DNA from: JBJXHN01 sp046233135
GTDB lineage: Bacteria > Pseudomonadota > Alphaproteobacteria > Rhodospirillales > Rhodospirillaceae
Direction: 5' to 3'
Assembly: GCA_046233135.1 (NCBI GenBank)
Contig: JBJXHN010000001.1
Coordinates: 930,001-994,000 of the forward strand
Length of the DNA: 64,000 nt
The notes beneath the pieces were generated by a model. That model did no database searches. It was not told where the DNA came from and saw only the letters and a list, made by a program, of their open reading frames with translations. Below, piece by piece: positions 52,834 to 60,562 of the stretch (position 1 is its first letter; each line of letters begins with the position of its first letter). A program made the translations under genes and the position numbers.

Positions 52834-53802
52834 CTATTGTGCCGAAGGCATCAAGCGTTCGGGGATATCGACGCCGATTTCCTTATAATAGCGGGCCGCG
52901 CCCGGATGCAGGGGCGTGGTGCCGTAGGTCATGGTCAGCGCCGCCAGATCCGCGCCCTTGACCGAGGCCATGGCCGCGCCCTGCACGGTCTTGTCCTCGT
53001 TGACCGCCTTGACGATCCGATAGGCCGTTTCCGCATCCAGCTTCGGGCTGGCGGCGGCGGCGACACCGAAGCTCCAGGTGCTATAGGCGGGCAGGCCCTC
53101 GCCGGCGCCGGCGGGGATATCGACCACCGAGATGTCGGGCATCTTGGCGCGCAGGGTCTCCTGCTGCTCGGGTGTCAGGGACAGCACGGCGATGTCGGTG
53201 AAGGTGGCGATATCGATGGTCGAGGAATCCAGCTTCTGCCCCGCCCCGGACTTCACGTAGCCGAGCACCCGGTTGTCCTTGATCATGCCGACGATGTCGG
53301 AGGTGGAGCCGCGCACGTAGTCCGGTTCGATGCCCAGGGTGGCGAAGACGGCTTCGGAGGTGGCTTCGGTGGCCGAGCCGCGAATACCGGGATTGAAGCG
53401 CTTGCCGGCCAGGGCGGACAGGCTGTCGATACCCGCGTCCTTGCGCACCACCACGTTCTGCGGCGCACCGGTGTAGACCCACAGCAGGCCCAGATCCATC
53501 TGTTTGCCGTCGAACTCGGCGGTGCCGGCATAGGCATGCTGGGCGACGTTGGTGGTGACCAGGCCGATATCCACCTGATCGCGCTGAAGGCGCCGCAGGT
53601 TGTCCAGGGTCGCGCCGGTCTCGACCACCGAGGCATCGACGCCCTCGACGGCATCATTGATCACCTTGCCGACGGCGACGAAATAGCCGTAGTGGCTGGA
53701 CGAGGCGGAGGTGGAGCCGATCAGCAGCTGATCGGCGGCGGCGGCGGGGCCGGACAGAAGGGTGGCGACAGCGCCCCCCAGGAGCATCTTGCGCAGATCC
53801 AT
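52834..53802 (-). CDS. TAXI family TRAP transporter solute-binding protein
   Basis: A 322-residue periplasmic receptor. A signal peptide (~1-24, cleavage near GPAAAA) precedes the TAXI fold with LLIGSTSASSSHYGYFVAVGK, VVETGATLDNLRRLQ and DIGLVTTNVAQHAY. It captures an organic acid or similar solute for the fused permease encoded downstream. ATG 53802 follows GAGGAAACGG. It is divergent from the LysR gene, with a 169-bp shared region. Confidence 0.92.
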   Translation of the reverse strand: MDLRKMLLGGAVATLLSGPAAAADQLLIGSTSASSSHYGYFVAVGKVINDAVEGVDASVVETGATLDNLRRLQRDQVDIGLVTTNVAQHAYAGTAEFDGKQMDLGLLWVYTGAPQNVVVRKDAGIDSLSALAGKRFNPGIRGSATEATSEAVFATLGIEPDYVRGSTSDIVGMIKDNRVLGYVKSGAGQKLDSSTIDIATFTDIAVLSLTPEQQETLRAKMPDISVVDIPAGAGEGLPAYSTWSFGVAAAASPKLDAETAYRIVKAVNEDKTVQGAAMASVKGADLAALTMTYGTTPLHPGAARYYKEIGVDIPERLMPSAQ

Positions 53803-53938
53803 GAAACCGTTTCCTCGTTCAGGGCCGACCGGCGATTGTTCCACCGCACCTTATGGCGCGCCGGCCGGACGTTGTTGTTTCCGGGTGCGGGCAGTCGTCC
53901 GCCCTTCCCTGCCCTGAAGGATGACGGGTCGGGACTTG

Positions 53939-53970
53939 TGCATGAAGTGCAAATGTCTCACTATTTAGTG
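53939..53970. promoter_or_regulatory. Candidate LysR operator between TAXI and lysR
   Basis: Two palindromes lie just before lysR: TGCA-TGAAG-TGCA (53939-53951) and CACTA-TT-TAGTG (53959-53970). GTGCATGAA is also directly repeated, the second time across the lysR ATG. This fits autoregulation plus control of the divergent transporter operon. Confidence 0.55.
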
Positions 53971-53971
53971 C

Positions 53972-54868
53972 ATGAAACGCATCAATCTAGATCTGTTCGA
54001 GTTGCAGGTGTTCCTGCGGGTGGCCGAGCTGGGCAGTTTCCGCTTGGCGGCCGAGGATGTGGGGCTGTCGGGGCCGGCCCTGTCGCGGATGATCGCGCGG
54101 ACGGAGGCGCGGCTAGGGGCGCGGCTGTTCGACCGCGACACCCGCAATGTCCGCCTGACGCCCCAGGGCCAGACCCTGCGCGGGGTGGCCCAGCGGATTC
54201 TCAGCGAGACCGAGAGCGCCCTGACCGCCTATCGCGGCTATCTGGAGGCGGAACGGGGCCGGGTGACCCTGGCCGGGCTGCCGTCGGTGACGGCGGGTCT
54301 GTTGCCGGACGTCATCGCCAAATTCATGGAACAGCGGCCGGAGGTGGACATCCACATCACCGACGCGCTGTCGGACGGTGTTGTCTCGGCGGTGCTGGAG
54401 GGCCGGGCCGACCTTGGCTTCGCGGCGGGTCTGACGGAGGGCACGGAGGGCCTGTCCTTCCGCCCGCTGCTGGAGGACCGCTTCGTGGCCATTGGCGGCG
54501 CCGATTACCTGACCGAGGACCGCCCCTACCGCTGGGCCGAGCTGATCCGCCAGCCCTTTGTGGCGATGGCCCCGGGCACCAGCGTGCGGACGCTGTCGGA
54601 GGCGGCGGCGGTCCAGGCGGGTGTGATGCTGACCCCGCGCTTCGAGGTCTCGCACCTGGCGACGGCGGGGGCGTTGGTGGCGGCGGGATTGGGGGTGGGG
54701 GCGCTGCCCCTGCTGACCCTGCCGGTGCTGGGCCGCGCCCCCCACCGGGTGCGGCCGCTGGAGGACCCGGTGATGATCCGGCGGATCGGCGTGGTCTGGG
54801 CGGCCGGGACCACGCTCTCCCCGGCCGCGCAGGCCTTCCGGGAGCTGGTCTGCGGGATGTATGGGTGA
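53972..54868 (+). CDS. LysR family transcriptional regulator
   Basis: A 298-residue LysR regulator. The winged helix-turn-helix is in LFELQVFLRVAELGSFRLAAEDVGLSGPALSR split around residues 7-38, followed by ARLGARLFDRDTRNVRLTPQG; the C-terminal substrate-binding domain occupies ~90-295. Being divergent from the TAXI-TRAP/AtuA operon, it most likely activates that operon in response to the imported compound. Confidence 0.92.
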   Translation: MKRINLDLFELQVFLRVAELGSFRLAAEDVGLSGPALSRMIARTEARLGARLFDRDTRNVRLTPQGQTLRGVAQRILSETESALTAYRGYLEAERGRVTLAGLPSVTAGLLPDVIAKFMEQRPEVDIHITDALSDGVVSAVLEGRADLGFAAGLTEGTEGLSFRPLLEDRFVAIGGADYLTEDRPYRWAELIRQPFVAMAPGTSVRTLSEAAAVQAGVMLTPRFEVSHLATAGALVAAGLGVGALPLLTLPVLGRAPHRVRPLEDPVMIRRIGVVWAAGTTLSPAAQAFRELVCGMYG

Positions 54869-54971
54869 TCTGAGCAAACCCAATTCCTACATCTCTGAAA
54901 AGGGGCCGAGATCGCAGGTCTACCCGTGTCTGTCGGCATGACCAAACCCCAGCCCCCTCCGTTCAATGCGT

Positions 54972-56153
54972 CTACTTTTCAGGCAAAGCGTTGTAGGCCG
55001 CTCTCCAGTTCGCGAGCAGAGCATCAACCCCATCATCACCGGCGAGTTGCTTAGACAGTTCGTCTATTGCCGCTTTCTGGGCAGCCTCCAGTTTCTTTCT
55101 GTTGAACACCCAGTACACCAAACTATCTGTTTCCCACACGGTTCTTCCGGTTTCATTATCGACGATCCAACCTTTGACAAAAACCCTCGACCTAGAATGC
55201 GGAATTTGAGCATACATATCCTTAACTTCGAACTGTCCTTCCCTATTATTTTTTATTTCTTCCCATGTTTTCTGAGCTGCATCTGCATACTCTTCCATTT
55301 GCTTCTTGACGGTTTCGGCATATGATGAGTCCCGAGGGTGCTTGGCCTTGGAATCCACGAGGGCCATTTCCTGAATTAAGGAAAGATGCGTCGACGCACC
55401 AATCAGGAAAACCGAGAATCCGGATCGCCGAAACCGATCCTGTAGCAGAGTATATGTCACATTCTGGTACAGACCATCCACATACGGTCGAATCATAGAG
55501 TGCAATTCATCTTTCTCTGCATCGGCCTTTTTTCGCGGCAGATACATATTCCTGATGTACCCCTGCGTGCCATCCAGAGTACCATTGATCTTGTCGATCT
55601 CATTCCCGGCGATTTCTTCTTTCACCAACTTGGCAATGCGTTCGTAAAGTTCATCGAAATAACTTTGCATCGGCTTTGGCGGAAAGATCATATCAATGAT
55701 CATACTACCGATCTGACCGCCAATGGCACCAGCCACTCCCTTCCCCAAGCTACCGGCCAAGTCACCAATGGACAGAGCGTTCGAAGCAGCGACCGAAGTC
55801 TGCATATTCAGGTAATCCAACGGCGTCCGCGTTCCGTTAGCCCCTGCTAAGGCAGCCAGGATAGGTTCGGCAGATTGAGAGATCTCATCCCCTCCGACAG
55901 TGACCGCCGTCAACTCACCATCCTTCTCCCGCCAGTATAGAGGAAGCTTAGCTACGGAGGCTGCAATGCGAGCAGTTTGGCCTTCATCCTGAATCGCGAG
56001 GTCAGCATCGCCGCTCATTGCCGTCAGAACATCCACATCCAAAGACAGGCGCTCCCCATCTGCGGTAACGGCAACCGGACCACCTTCTCCGGTTTCAATG
56101 GCAACAATACTCATCCCCGCGACATAGATTCCCTGAACCTCTACCCTTTTCAT
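54972..56153 (-). CDS. Delta-endotoxin domain I-like protein, paralog A
   Basis: A 393-residue protein with no signal peptide. Residues ~130-305 are predicted helical and follow the layout of the pore-forming N-terminal domain of Cry toxins: a hydrophobic GA-rich hairpin (~130-157), an amphipathic pair (YFDELYERIAKLVKEEIAG; INGTLDGTQGYIRN), then FRRSGFSVFLIGASTHLSLI and MEEYADAAQKTWEEI, comparable to the VYAQAANLHL..LRD and YTDHCVKWY helices of Cry proteins. N-terminal ~120 and C-terminal ~75 residues are unrecognised, and no receptor-binding domains II/III exist. It resembles paralog B (57294-58481), about two-thirds identical by eye in the helical part. A possible small gene overlaps its start. 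Confidence 0.55.
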   Translation of the reverse strand: MKRVEVQGIYVAGMSIVAIETGEGGPVAVTADGERLSLDVDVLTAMSGDADLAIQDEGQTARIAASVAKLPLYWREKDGELTAVTVGGDEISQSAEPILAALAGANGTRTPLDYLNMQTSVAASNALSIGDLAGSLGKGVAGAIGGQIGSMIIDMIFPPKPMQSYFDELYERIAKLVKEEIAGNEIDKINGTLDGTQGYIRNMYLPRKKADAEKDELHSMIRPYVDGLYQNVTYTLLQDRFRRSGFSVFLIGASTHLSLIQEMALVDSKAKHPRDSSYAETVKKQMEEYADAAQKTWEEIKNNREGQFEVKDMYAQIPHSRSRVFVKGWIVDNETGRTVWETDSLVYWVFNRKKLEAAQKAAIDELSKQLAGDDGVDALLANWRAAYNALPEK

Positions 56154-56440
56154 CTTTCATGATCTCCGAAAGTTTTCGATGCATGGCCAATCATGCATTT
56201 CGACCACACCACTTCCATATATTCAATCATTACGGGAAAAAATACAATTAATAAATTATCTACTGTGAATGTAATCTGCAACTTTAATTTATCAGCACAT
56301 GCATAAAATTCATCATCTGAACAAAAAACTCTATTTACAAGCGTAAATACACGCTTATTAATACTCCAATCCACTCTCATGGAAAACTTAACTGAAATAT
56401 CGAAGTAGATAAGCCTGATAAAACTTTTTATCGACATCAA
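56150..56440 (-). CDS. Hypothetical small protein overlapping paralog A start
   Basis: A 96-codon AT-rich frame whose stop overlaps the paralog A start (ATGA). The product would be mixed hydrophobic and charged with one possible TM stretch (FTVDNLLIVFFPVMIEYM), and it has no recognised family. No good ribosome binding site precedes ATG 56440, and the corresponding region before paralog B has no such frame. It may be real or chance in AT-rich leader DNA. Confidence 0.3.
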   Translation of the reverse strand: MMSIKSFIRLIYFDISVKFSMRVDWSINKRVFTLVNRVFCSDDEFYACADKLKLQITFTVDNLLIVFFPVMIEYMEVVWSKCMIGHASKTFGDHER

Positions 56441-56472
56441 CGCTGAAACAACCTCAGCGCCGAGTTTATCCC

Positions 56473-56517
56473 AAAAAGCGATAGGCGCGCGGAAAGCCTC
56501 CTGCCGCGCGCCTATCG
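56473..56517 (-). terminator. Terminator after the truncated mcd copy
   Basis: A 14-bp perfect stem (56479-56492, 56504-56517; 11-nt loop) is followed on the minus strand by GC and TTTTT (complement of A73-A77). It lies 26 bp beyond the end of the mcd fragment. Confidence 0.85.
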
Positions 56518-56542
56518 TGCAATACAGATAGATAAAGCCCCT

Positions 56543-57250
56543 TACCCCTTCACCAGCGACCGGAACCCCGACGACATCGGCGCCGTCCCCGTGTCCTGAT
56601 AGGACTCGTGGTTCTTCTCGATATCATCGAGCTTGTACAGGTAGTTGATCATCATCCCCGCGCTCTGCTCCAGCCCCTTGCGGCTGATGTCGCCGCGCCA
56701 GTTCAGGCGTTCCATGCGCGCGCCGTTGGTCAGGTGGAAGTGCGCCACCGGGTCCAGCGCGCGGACCGCGCATGTGCTCTTCCTTGCGGGCCGGGCGCTG
56801 CTCCTTGGCCAGATAGCGCGCGCACAGCCGCATCAGCACCGGCTTCAGCACCTCTTCGTGCTTCGGGTCCTCCAGCCAGCCGGCGTCGTTCACCCATTCC
56901 TTCAACAGGCCCTTCGCCCCCCCTTGTTGGCCGTCAGCCCGCGCATCGCCTTGCGTTCCGCCGGCAGCAGCAGGGCCGAATCCCCCTCGGCGAGGCGGGC
57001 GTCCAGCCATTTGCGGAAGCCCGGCACCGGCGACAGCGTCGAGAACGTCTTCAGCCCCGGGAATTCCTGCCGCAGCTCCTCGACCACCCGCTTGATCAGG
57101 AAGTTGCCGAAGCTGATCCCCGCCAACCCCGACTGGGCGTTGGTGATCGAATAGAAAATCGCCGTATCCGCCTTCGTCGGGTCCAGCACCGGGGCGTCCA
57201 GGTCCAGCAGGTCGTGGATGTTCTCGGCGATGCCGTTAACCAGCGCCACC
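56543..57250 (-). pseudogene. Truncated, frameshifted malonyl-CoA decarboxylase copy
   Basis: These 708 bp duplicate 58869-59576, the 3' part of the complete mcd gene, with only a handful of substitutions. The copy has a 1-base insertion near 56769 (GACCGCGCATG instead of GACCGGCATG) and a 1-base deletion near 56925-56931 (seven Cs instead of CCCCGCCC), so the frame is shifted for ~160 bp and then restored. The 5' half is missing. It starts abruptly 43 bp after paralog B. It cannot encode an active enzyme. Confidence 0.92.
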
Positions 57251-57293
57251 CCTCTTTCGGGCGACTCAGTTCCCCTTCATGTCAAAGCCTCTC

Positions 57294-58481
57294 CTACTCC
57301 GGCAAAGCGTCGTAGGCGGCTCCCCAGTTCGCCAGAAGGGTATCGACCCCATCGTCACCGGCAAGCCCTTGCGACAACGCGTTCACCGCATCCTCCCGGG
57401 CTTTCTCCAGCGTGCTTTTCTTAGAGAAAATCCACACCAGAGAACTGTCCGTCTCCCAAATTTTCTCACCGGATTCATTGTCTATGATCCATCCATACTT
57501 GAAGATCATTTTCAAGGCCGAACCGGGAGGCACGGGATAACCGGTTTCTTTTGCTTCGATTTGAGCGATCCTGTCCCTTTTAATATCATCCCAAGTCTGT
57601 CCGGCTGCCTTGGAATATTCGTCCGCTTGCTTTTTGACGGACTCAGCAAACGAAGATGCCCGGGGCTGCTTAGCGTCGGGATCCACAAGTGCAAGCTCCT
57701 GCATCAAAGCAAGATGCGTGGACGCCCCAACCAGAAAGGCCGAAAACCCAGGCTTTCGGAAGCGTTCCTGCAACAAGGTGTAAGTGACACCCTGATACAA
57801 CCCATCCACATATGGCCGCAGCATGGAACTCAGTTCAGCCTTTTTGGCTCCGGCTTGCTTGCGCGGCAGATAGACATTGCGGATGAAAGCCTGTGTCCCA
57901 TCTAACGTACCGTTTATCTTCTCAATTTCGTTCCCGGCAATTTCTTCCTTCACCAGCTTGGCGATACGGTCGTACAGTTCGTCGAAATAACTCTGCATCG
58001 GCTTTGGCGGAAAGATCATGTCGATAATCATGCCGCCGAGCGCACTGCCGATATTCCCGGCGATCCCGTCTGCCAAACTACCGGCCAACTTCCCAAGGGT
58101 GCTACCGTTGGCGCCCGACACGGAAGACGCGGCATTCAACAAATCCAGCGGGGTTTCAACACTGTTCATTTGCTGAATAACACCCAGCACCTGATCAGCA
58201 GACTGTGAAATTTCGCCGCCACCGACGGTAATGGCCGTAAGTTGACCATCCTGCTCTCTCCAGTACAAGGGGAGCCTTTCCAAGGCAGCCGCCATTTCCG
58301 CCAATTGAGGGGCGTCCCCGCTGGTCAGGCCCGCGCCTCCTGCGGCCGTCATCAGGACATCCACATCCAAAGGCAAACAAGCACCGTCAGCGGTAACAGC
58401 AACCGGCCCATCTTCCCCGTCTTCAAGGGCGACAATGATTTCCCCACCGACACTAAAACCCCGAACCTCTACCCTGCTCAT
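57294..58481 (-). CDS. Delta-endotoxin domain I-like protein, paralog B
   Basis: A 395-residue paralog of the protein at 54972-56153 with the same layout: N-terminal ~125 residues, GA-rich hydrophobic hairpin, long helical bundle (IAKLVKEEIAGNEIEKINGT, PGFSAFLVGASTHLALMQEL, EYSKAAGQTWDDI) and a C-terminal strand-rich end (YGWIIDNESGEKIWETDSS). The helical core recalls Cry toxin domain I; there is no secretion signal and no domain II/III. ATG 58481 follows GGGGGGAAATGGG. It lies between the complete mcd gene and the mcd fragment, so the locus is MCD-B-mcd'-A on one strand. Function is unknown; pore formation is inferred from fold similarity only. Confidence 0.55.
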   Translation of the reverse strand: MSRVEVRGFSVGGEIIVALEDGEDGPVAVTADGACLPLDVDVLMTAAGGAGLTSGDAPQLAEMAAALERLPLYWREQDGQLTAITVGGGEISQSADQVLGVIQQMNSVETPLDLLNAASSVSGANGSTLGKLAGSLADGIAGNIGSALGGMIIDMIFPPKPMQSYFDELYDRIAKLVKEEIAGNEIEKINGTLDGTQAFIRNVYLPRKQAGAKKAELSSMLRPYVDGLYQGVTYTLLQERFRKPGFSAFLVGASTHLALMQELALVDPDAKQPRASSFAESVKKQADEYSKAAGQTWDDIKRDRIAQIEAKETGYPVPPGSALKMIFKYGWIIDNESGEKIWETDSSLVWIFSKKSTLEKAREDAVNALSQGLAGDDGVDTLLANWGAAYDALPE

Positions 58482-58806
58482 CCCATTTCCCCCCAAGCTA
58501 TGACTTTCGGCCAGCCAACGCATCGACCAACCCAAACCCTTTTACACACTAAAACGTCGATATTGAAGTTTTTTCAATCTTCAACCGATGATATCAAGTG
58601 CAATTTTAATATTAACAAACAACAATTAATGACATTACATTGCAATTAATTAGTTGTGTCCGATTTTAATGAATAACATTTTATTTGTTCGAACGCATTT
58701 ACAAGAAGCACCAGTTAACCGCGCTTTATACGCACTCATCCCCATAAGGGGTTTTGTTTTCCTCAGATGACGGCAATGCCTCCGGAGGAATCGGGCCACA
58801 TAAGCA
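58482..58806. other. AT-richer leader between mcd and paralog B
   Basis: About 325 bp with no supported gene; 58540-58740 is clearly AT-richer than the genome and includes ATTGAA-GTTTT-TTCAAT (58562-58578). It should hold the promoter of paralog B. It does not resemble the matching region before paralog A, although the two gaps are almost equal in length. Confidence 0.55.
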
Positions 58807-58838
58807 AAGCGCGCGGAATCATCTGATTCCGCGCGCTT
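58807..58838 (-). terminator. Hairpin after the complete mcd gene
   Basis: A long perfect inverted repeat (58807-58821 and 58824-58838) lies 30 bp beyond the mcd stop. The centre is only 2 bp, so the real loop takes in some paired bases. The following minus-strand TTTGCTT is moderately T-rich. Confidence 0.65.
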
Positions 58839-58867
58839 CTCAGGCGATGGAAGCCTGGTGTGTGTCG

Positions 58868-60490
58868 CTACCCCTTCACCAGCGACCGGAACCCCGACGA
58901 CATCGGCGCCGTCCCCGTGTCCTGATAGGACTCGTGGTTCTTCTCGATATCATCGAGCTTGTACAGGTAGTTGATCATCATCCCCGCGCTCTGCTCCAGC
59001 CCCTTGCGGCTGATGTCACCGCGCCAGTTCAGGCGTTCCATGCGCGCGCCGTTGGTCAGGTGGAAGTGCGCCACCGGGTCCAGCGCGCGGACCGGCATGT
59101 GCTCTTCCTTGCGGGCCGGGCGCTGCTCCTTGGCCAGATAGCGCGCGCACAGCCGCATCAGCACCGGCTTCAGCACCTCTTCGCGCTTCGGGTCCTCCAG
59201 CCAGCCGGCGTCGTTCACCCATTCCTTCAGCAGGCCCTTCGCCCCGCCCTTGTTGGCCGTCAGCCCGCGCATCGCCTTGCGTTCCGCCGGCAGCAGCAGG
59301 GCCGAATCCCCCTCGGCGAGGCGGGCGTCCAGCCATTTGCGGAAGCCCGGCACCGGCGACAGTGTCGAGAACGTCTTCAGCCCCGGGAATTCCTGCCGCA
59401 GCTCCTCGACCACCCGCTTGATCAGGAAGTTGCCGAAGCTGATCCCCGCCAGCCCCGACTGGGCGTTGGTGATCGAATAGAAAATCGCCGTATCCGCCTT
59501 CGTCGGGTCCAGCACCGGGGCGTCCAGGTCCAGCAGGTCGTGGATGTTCTCGGCGATGCCGTTAACCAGCGCCACCTCGACGAAAATCAACGGTTCCTGC
59601 GGCATCCGGGGGTGCACGAAAGCATAAAGGCGGCGGTCCCGGTCCAGGCGGTTCTTCAAATCCTCCCAGCTCTGGATAGCGTGGACGGCCTCATAGCTGA
59701 TGATCTTCTCCAGGAACGCCGCCGGAGAGTTCCAGCTCAGCGACACCAGATTGAGGAATCCGACGTCGAACCACCCGCGCAGCAGATCCCGCAGGTCCCG
59801 CTCCAGCCCTTTCAGCTCCGGATGGTCCTTGATGTGGCGCAGCAGTTCCGCCCGCATGTCCACCAGGAACTTCACGCCCTCCGGCAAGGCATTGAACTGG
59901 GTCAGCAAGTCCCGCCGCGGTGCGACCAGCGCCTGGCGCAGCCCCTCTTCCGCCGCTTCCATCCGCGCCATGTCGCCGGTGGCGTTGGCCGCGCTCATTT
60001 CCGCCGCCGCCAGGGCCACGGCCTGGTGGTTGGTGGCGAACTCGCAGGCCAGAAGCGTCAGGAAACGCAGCCGGCCCTCGGCATTGAAGTTCAGGTAGGC
60101 CCGGCCCAGCGCCGCCGCGCGCGCGCGGGCGGACACCTCGCCCCCCTTGCCTTCCAGGCAGTCATTGAGCTGCCGGCGCACCGCCTCCAGCTCCGCCTCC
60201 GCCAGCGACGGGCCGAGGGTTTCCATGGTCGGCGCCCCGCGCACCCAGGTGATATCCCGCCACAGGGTCGTCAGCCGCGCCAGCAAACCCGGCGCCGGGG
60301 CGGGAGCGGGCGCGGGCGCCGGAGCCGGTGTGGCCGGGGCCGGCGGTACGGCCTTGGGGTCCGTCGCCGGCACCATCGCCCTGGAGGGACCATCCTCGCC
60401 CGGCGTCTGATCGGGCAAAGTCACGGCGAGGCCGTCATCCGCCTTGTCCGCCCCCTTGTCCAGAGTTTCCACGCGCGTATCGGTCGTCAT
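58868..60490 (-). CDS. Malonyl-CoA decarboxylase
   Basis: MCD converts malonyl-CoA to acetyl-CoA and CO2. The 540-residue protein has an Ala/Pro-rich disordered stretch (~48-68), the helical oligomerisation domain (~90-260) and the acetyltransferase-like catalytic domain. The catalytic-region blocks FGNFLIKRVVEELRQEFPGL, FSTLSPVPGF (serine near 375-378) and AHFHLTNGARMERLNW (histidine near 477) are intact. ATG 60490 follows AGAAGGGGCC. The 3' half is duplicated 2.3 kb away as a pseudogene. Confidence 0.93.
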   Translation of the reverse strand: MTTDTRVETLDKGADKADDGLAVTLPDQTPGEDGPSRAMVPATDPKAVPPAPATPAPAPAPAPAPAPGLLARLTTLWRDITWVRGAPTMETLGPSLAEAELEAVRRQLNDCLEGKGGEVSARARAAALGRAYLNFNAEGRLRFLTLLACEFATNHQAVALAAAEMSAANATGDMARMEAAEEGLRQALVAPRRDLLTQFNALPEGVKFLVDMRAELLRHIKDHPELKGLERDLRDLLRGWFDVGFLNLVSLSWNSPAAFLEKIISYEAVHAIQSWEDLKNRLDRDRRLYAFVHPRMPQEPLIFVEVALVNGIAENIHDLLDLDAPVLDPTKADTAIFYSITNAQSGLAGISFGNFLIKRVVEELRQEFPGLKTFSTLSPVPGFRKWLDARLAEGDSALLLPAERKAMRGLTANKGGAKGLLKEWVNDAGWLEDPKREEVLKPVLMRLCARYLAKEQRPARKEEHMPVRALDPVAHFHLTNGARMERLNWRGDISRKGLEQSAGMMINYLYKLDDIEKNHESYQDTGTAPMSSGFRSLVKG

Positions 60491-60562
60491 GGCCCCTTCT
60501 CCACACTTTTCGTCTTGGTCCACCGGCAGGAAAAACCCTCCACGGCTTCGGGTCAACCACCC

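Noticed and set aside
53844..53866. A third, partial copy of the dispersed repeat (CCTTATGGCGCG) upstream of the TAXI gene.
   Set aside because: Only about 16 bp match the core hairpin, without flanking stems; chance or a degenerate remnant cannot be told apart.
57251..57293. An IS element or prophage boundary at the mcd duplication junction.
   Set aside because: The 43 bp show no terminal inverted repeats, target duplications or integrase; a simple tandem duplication explains the junction.
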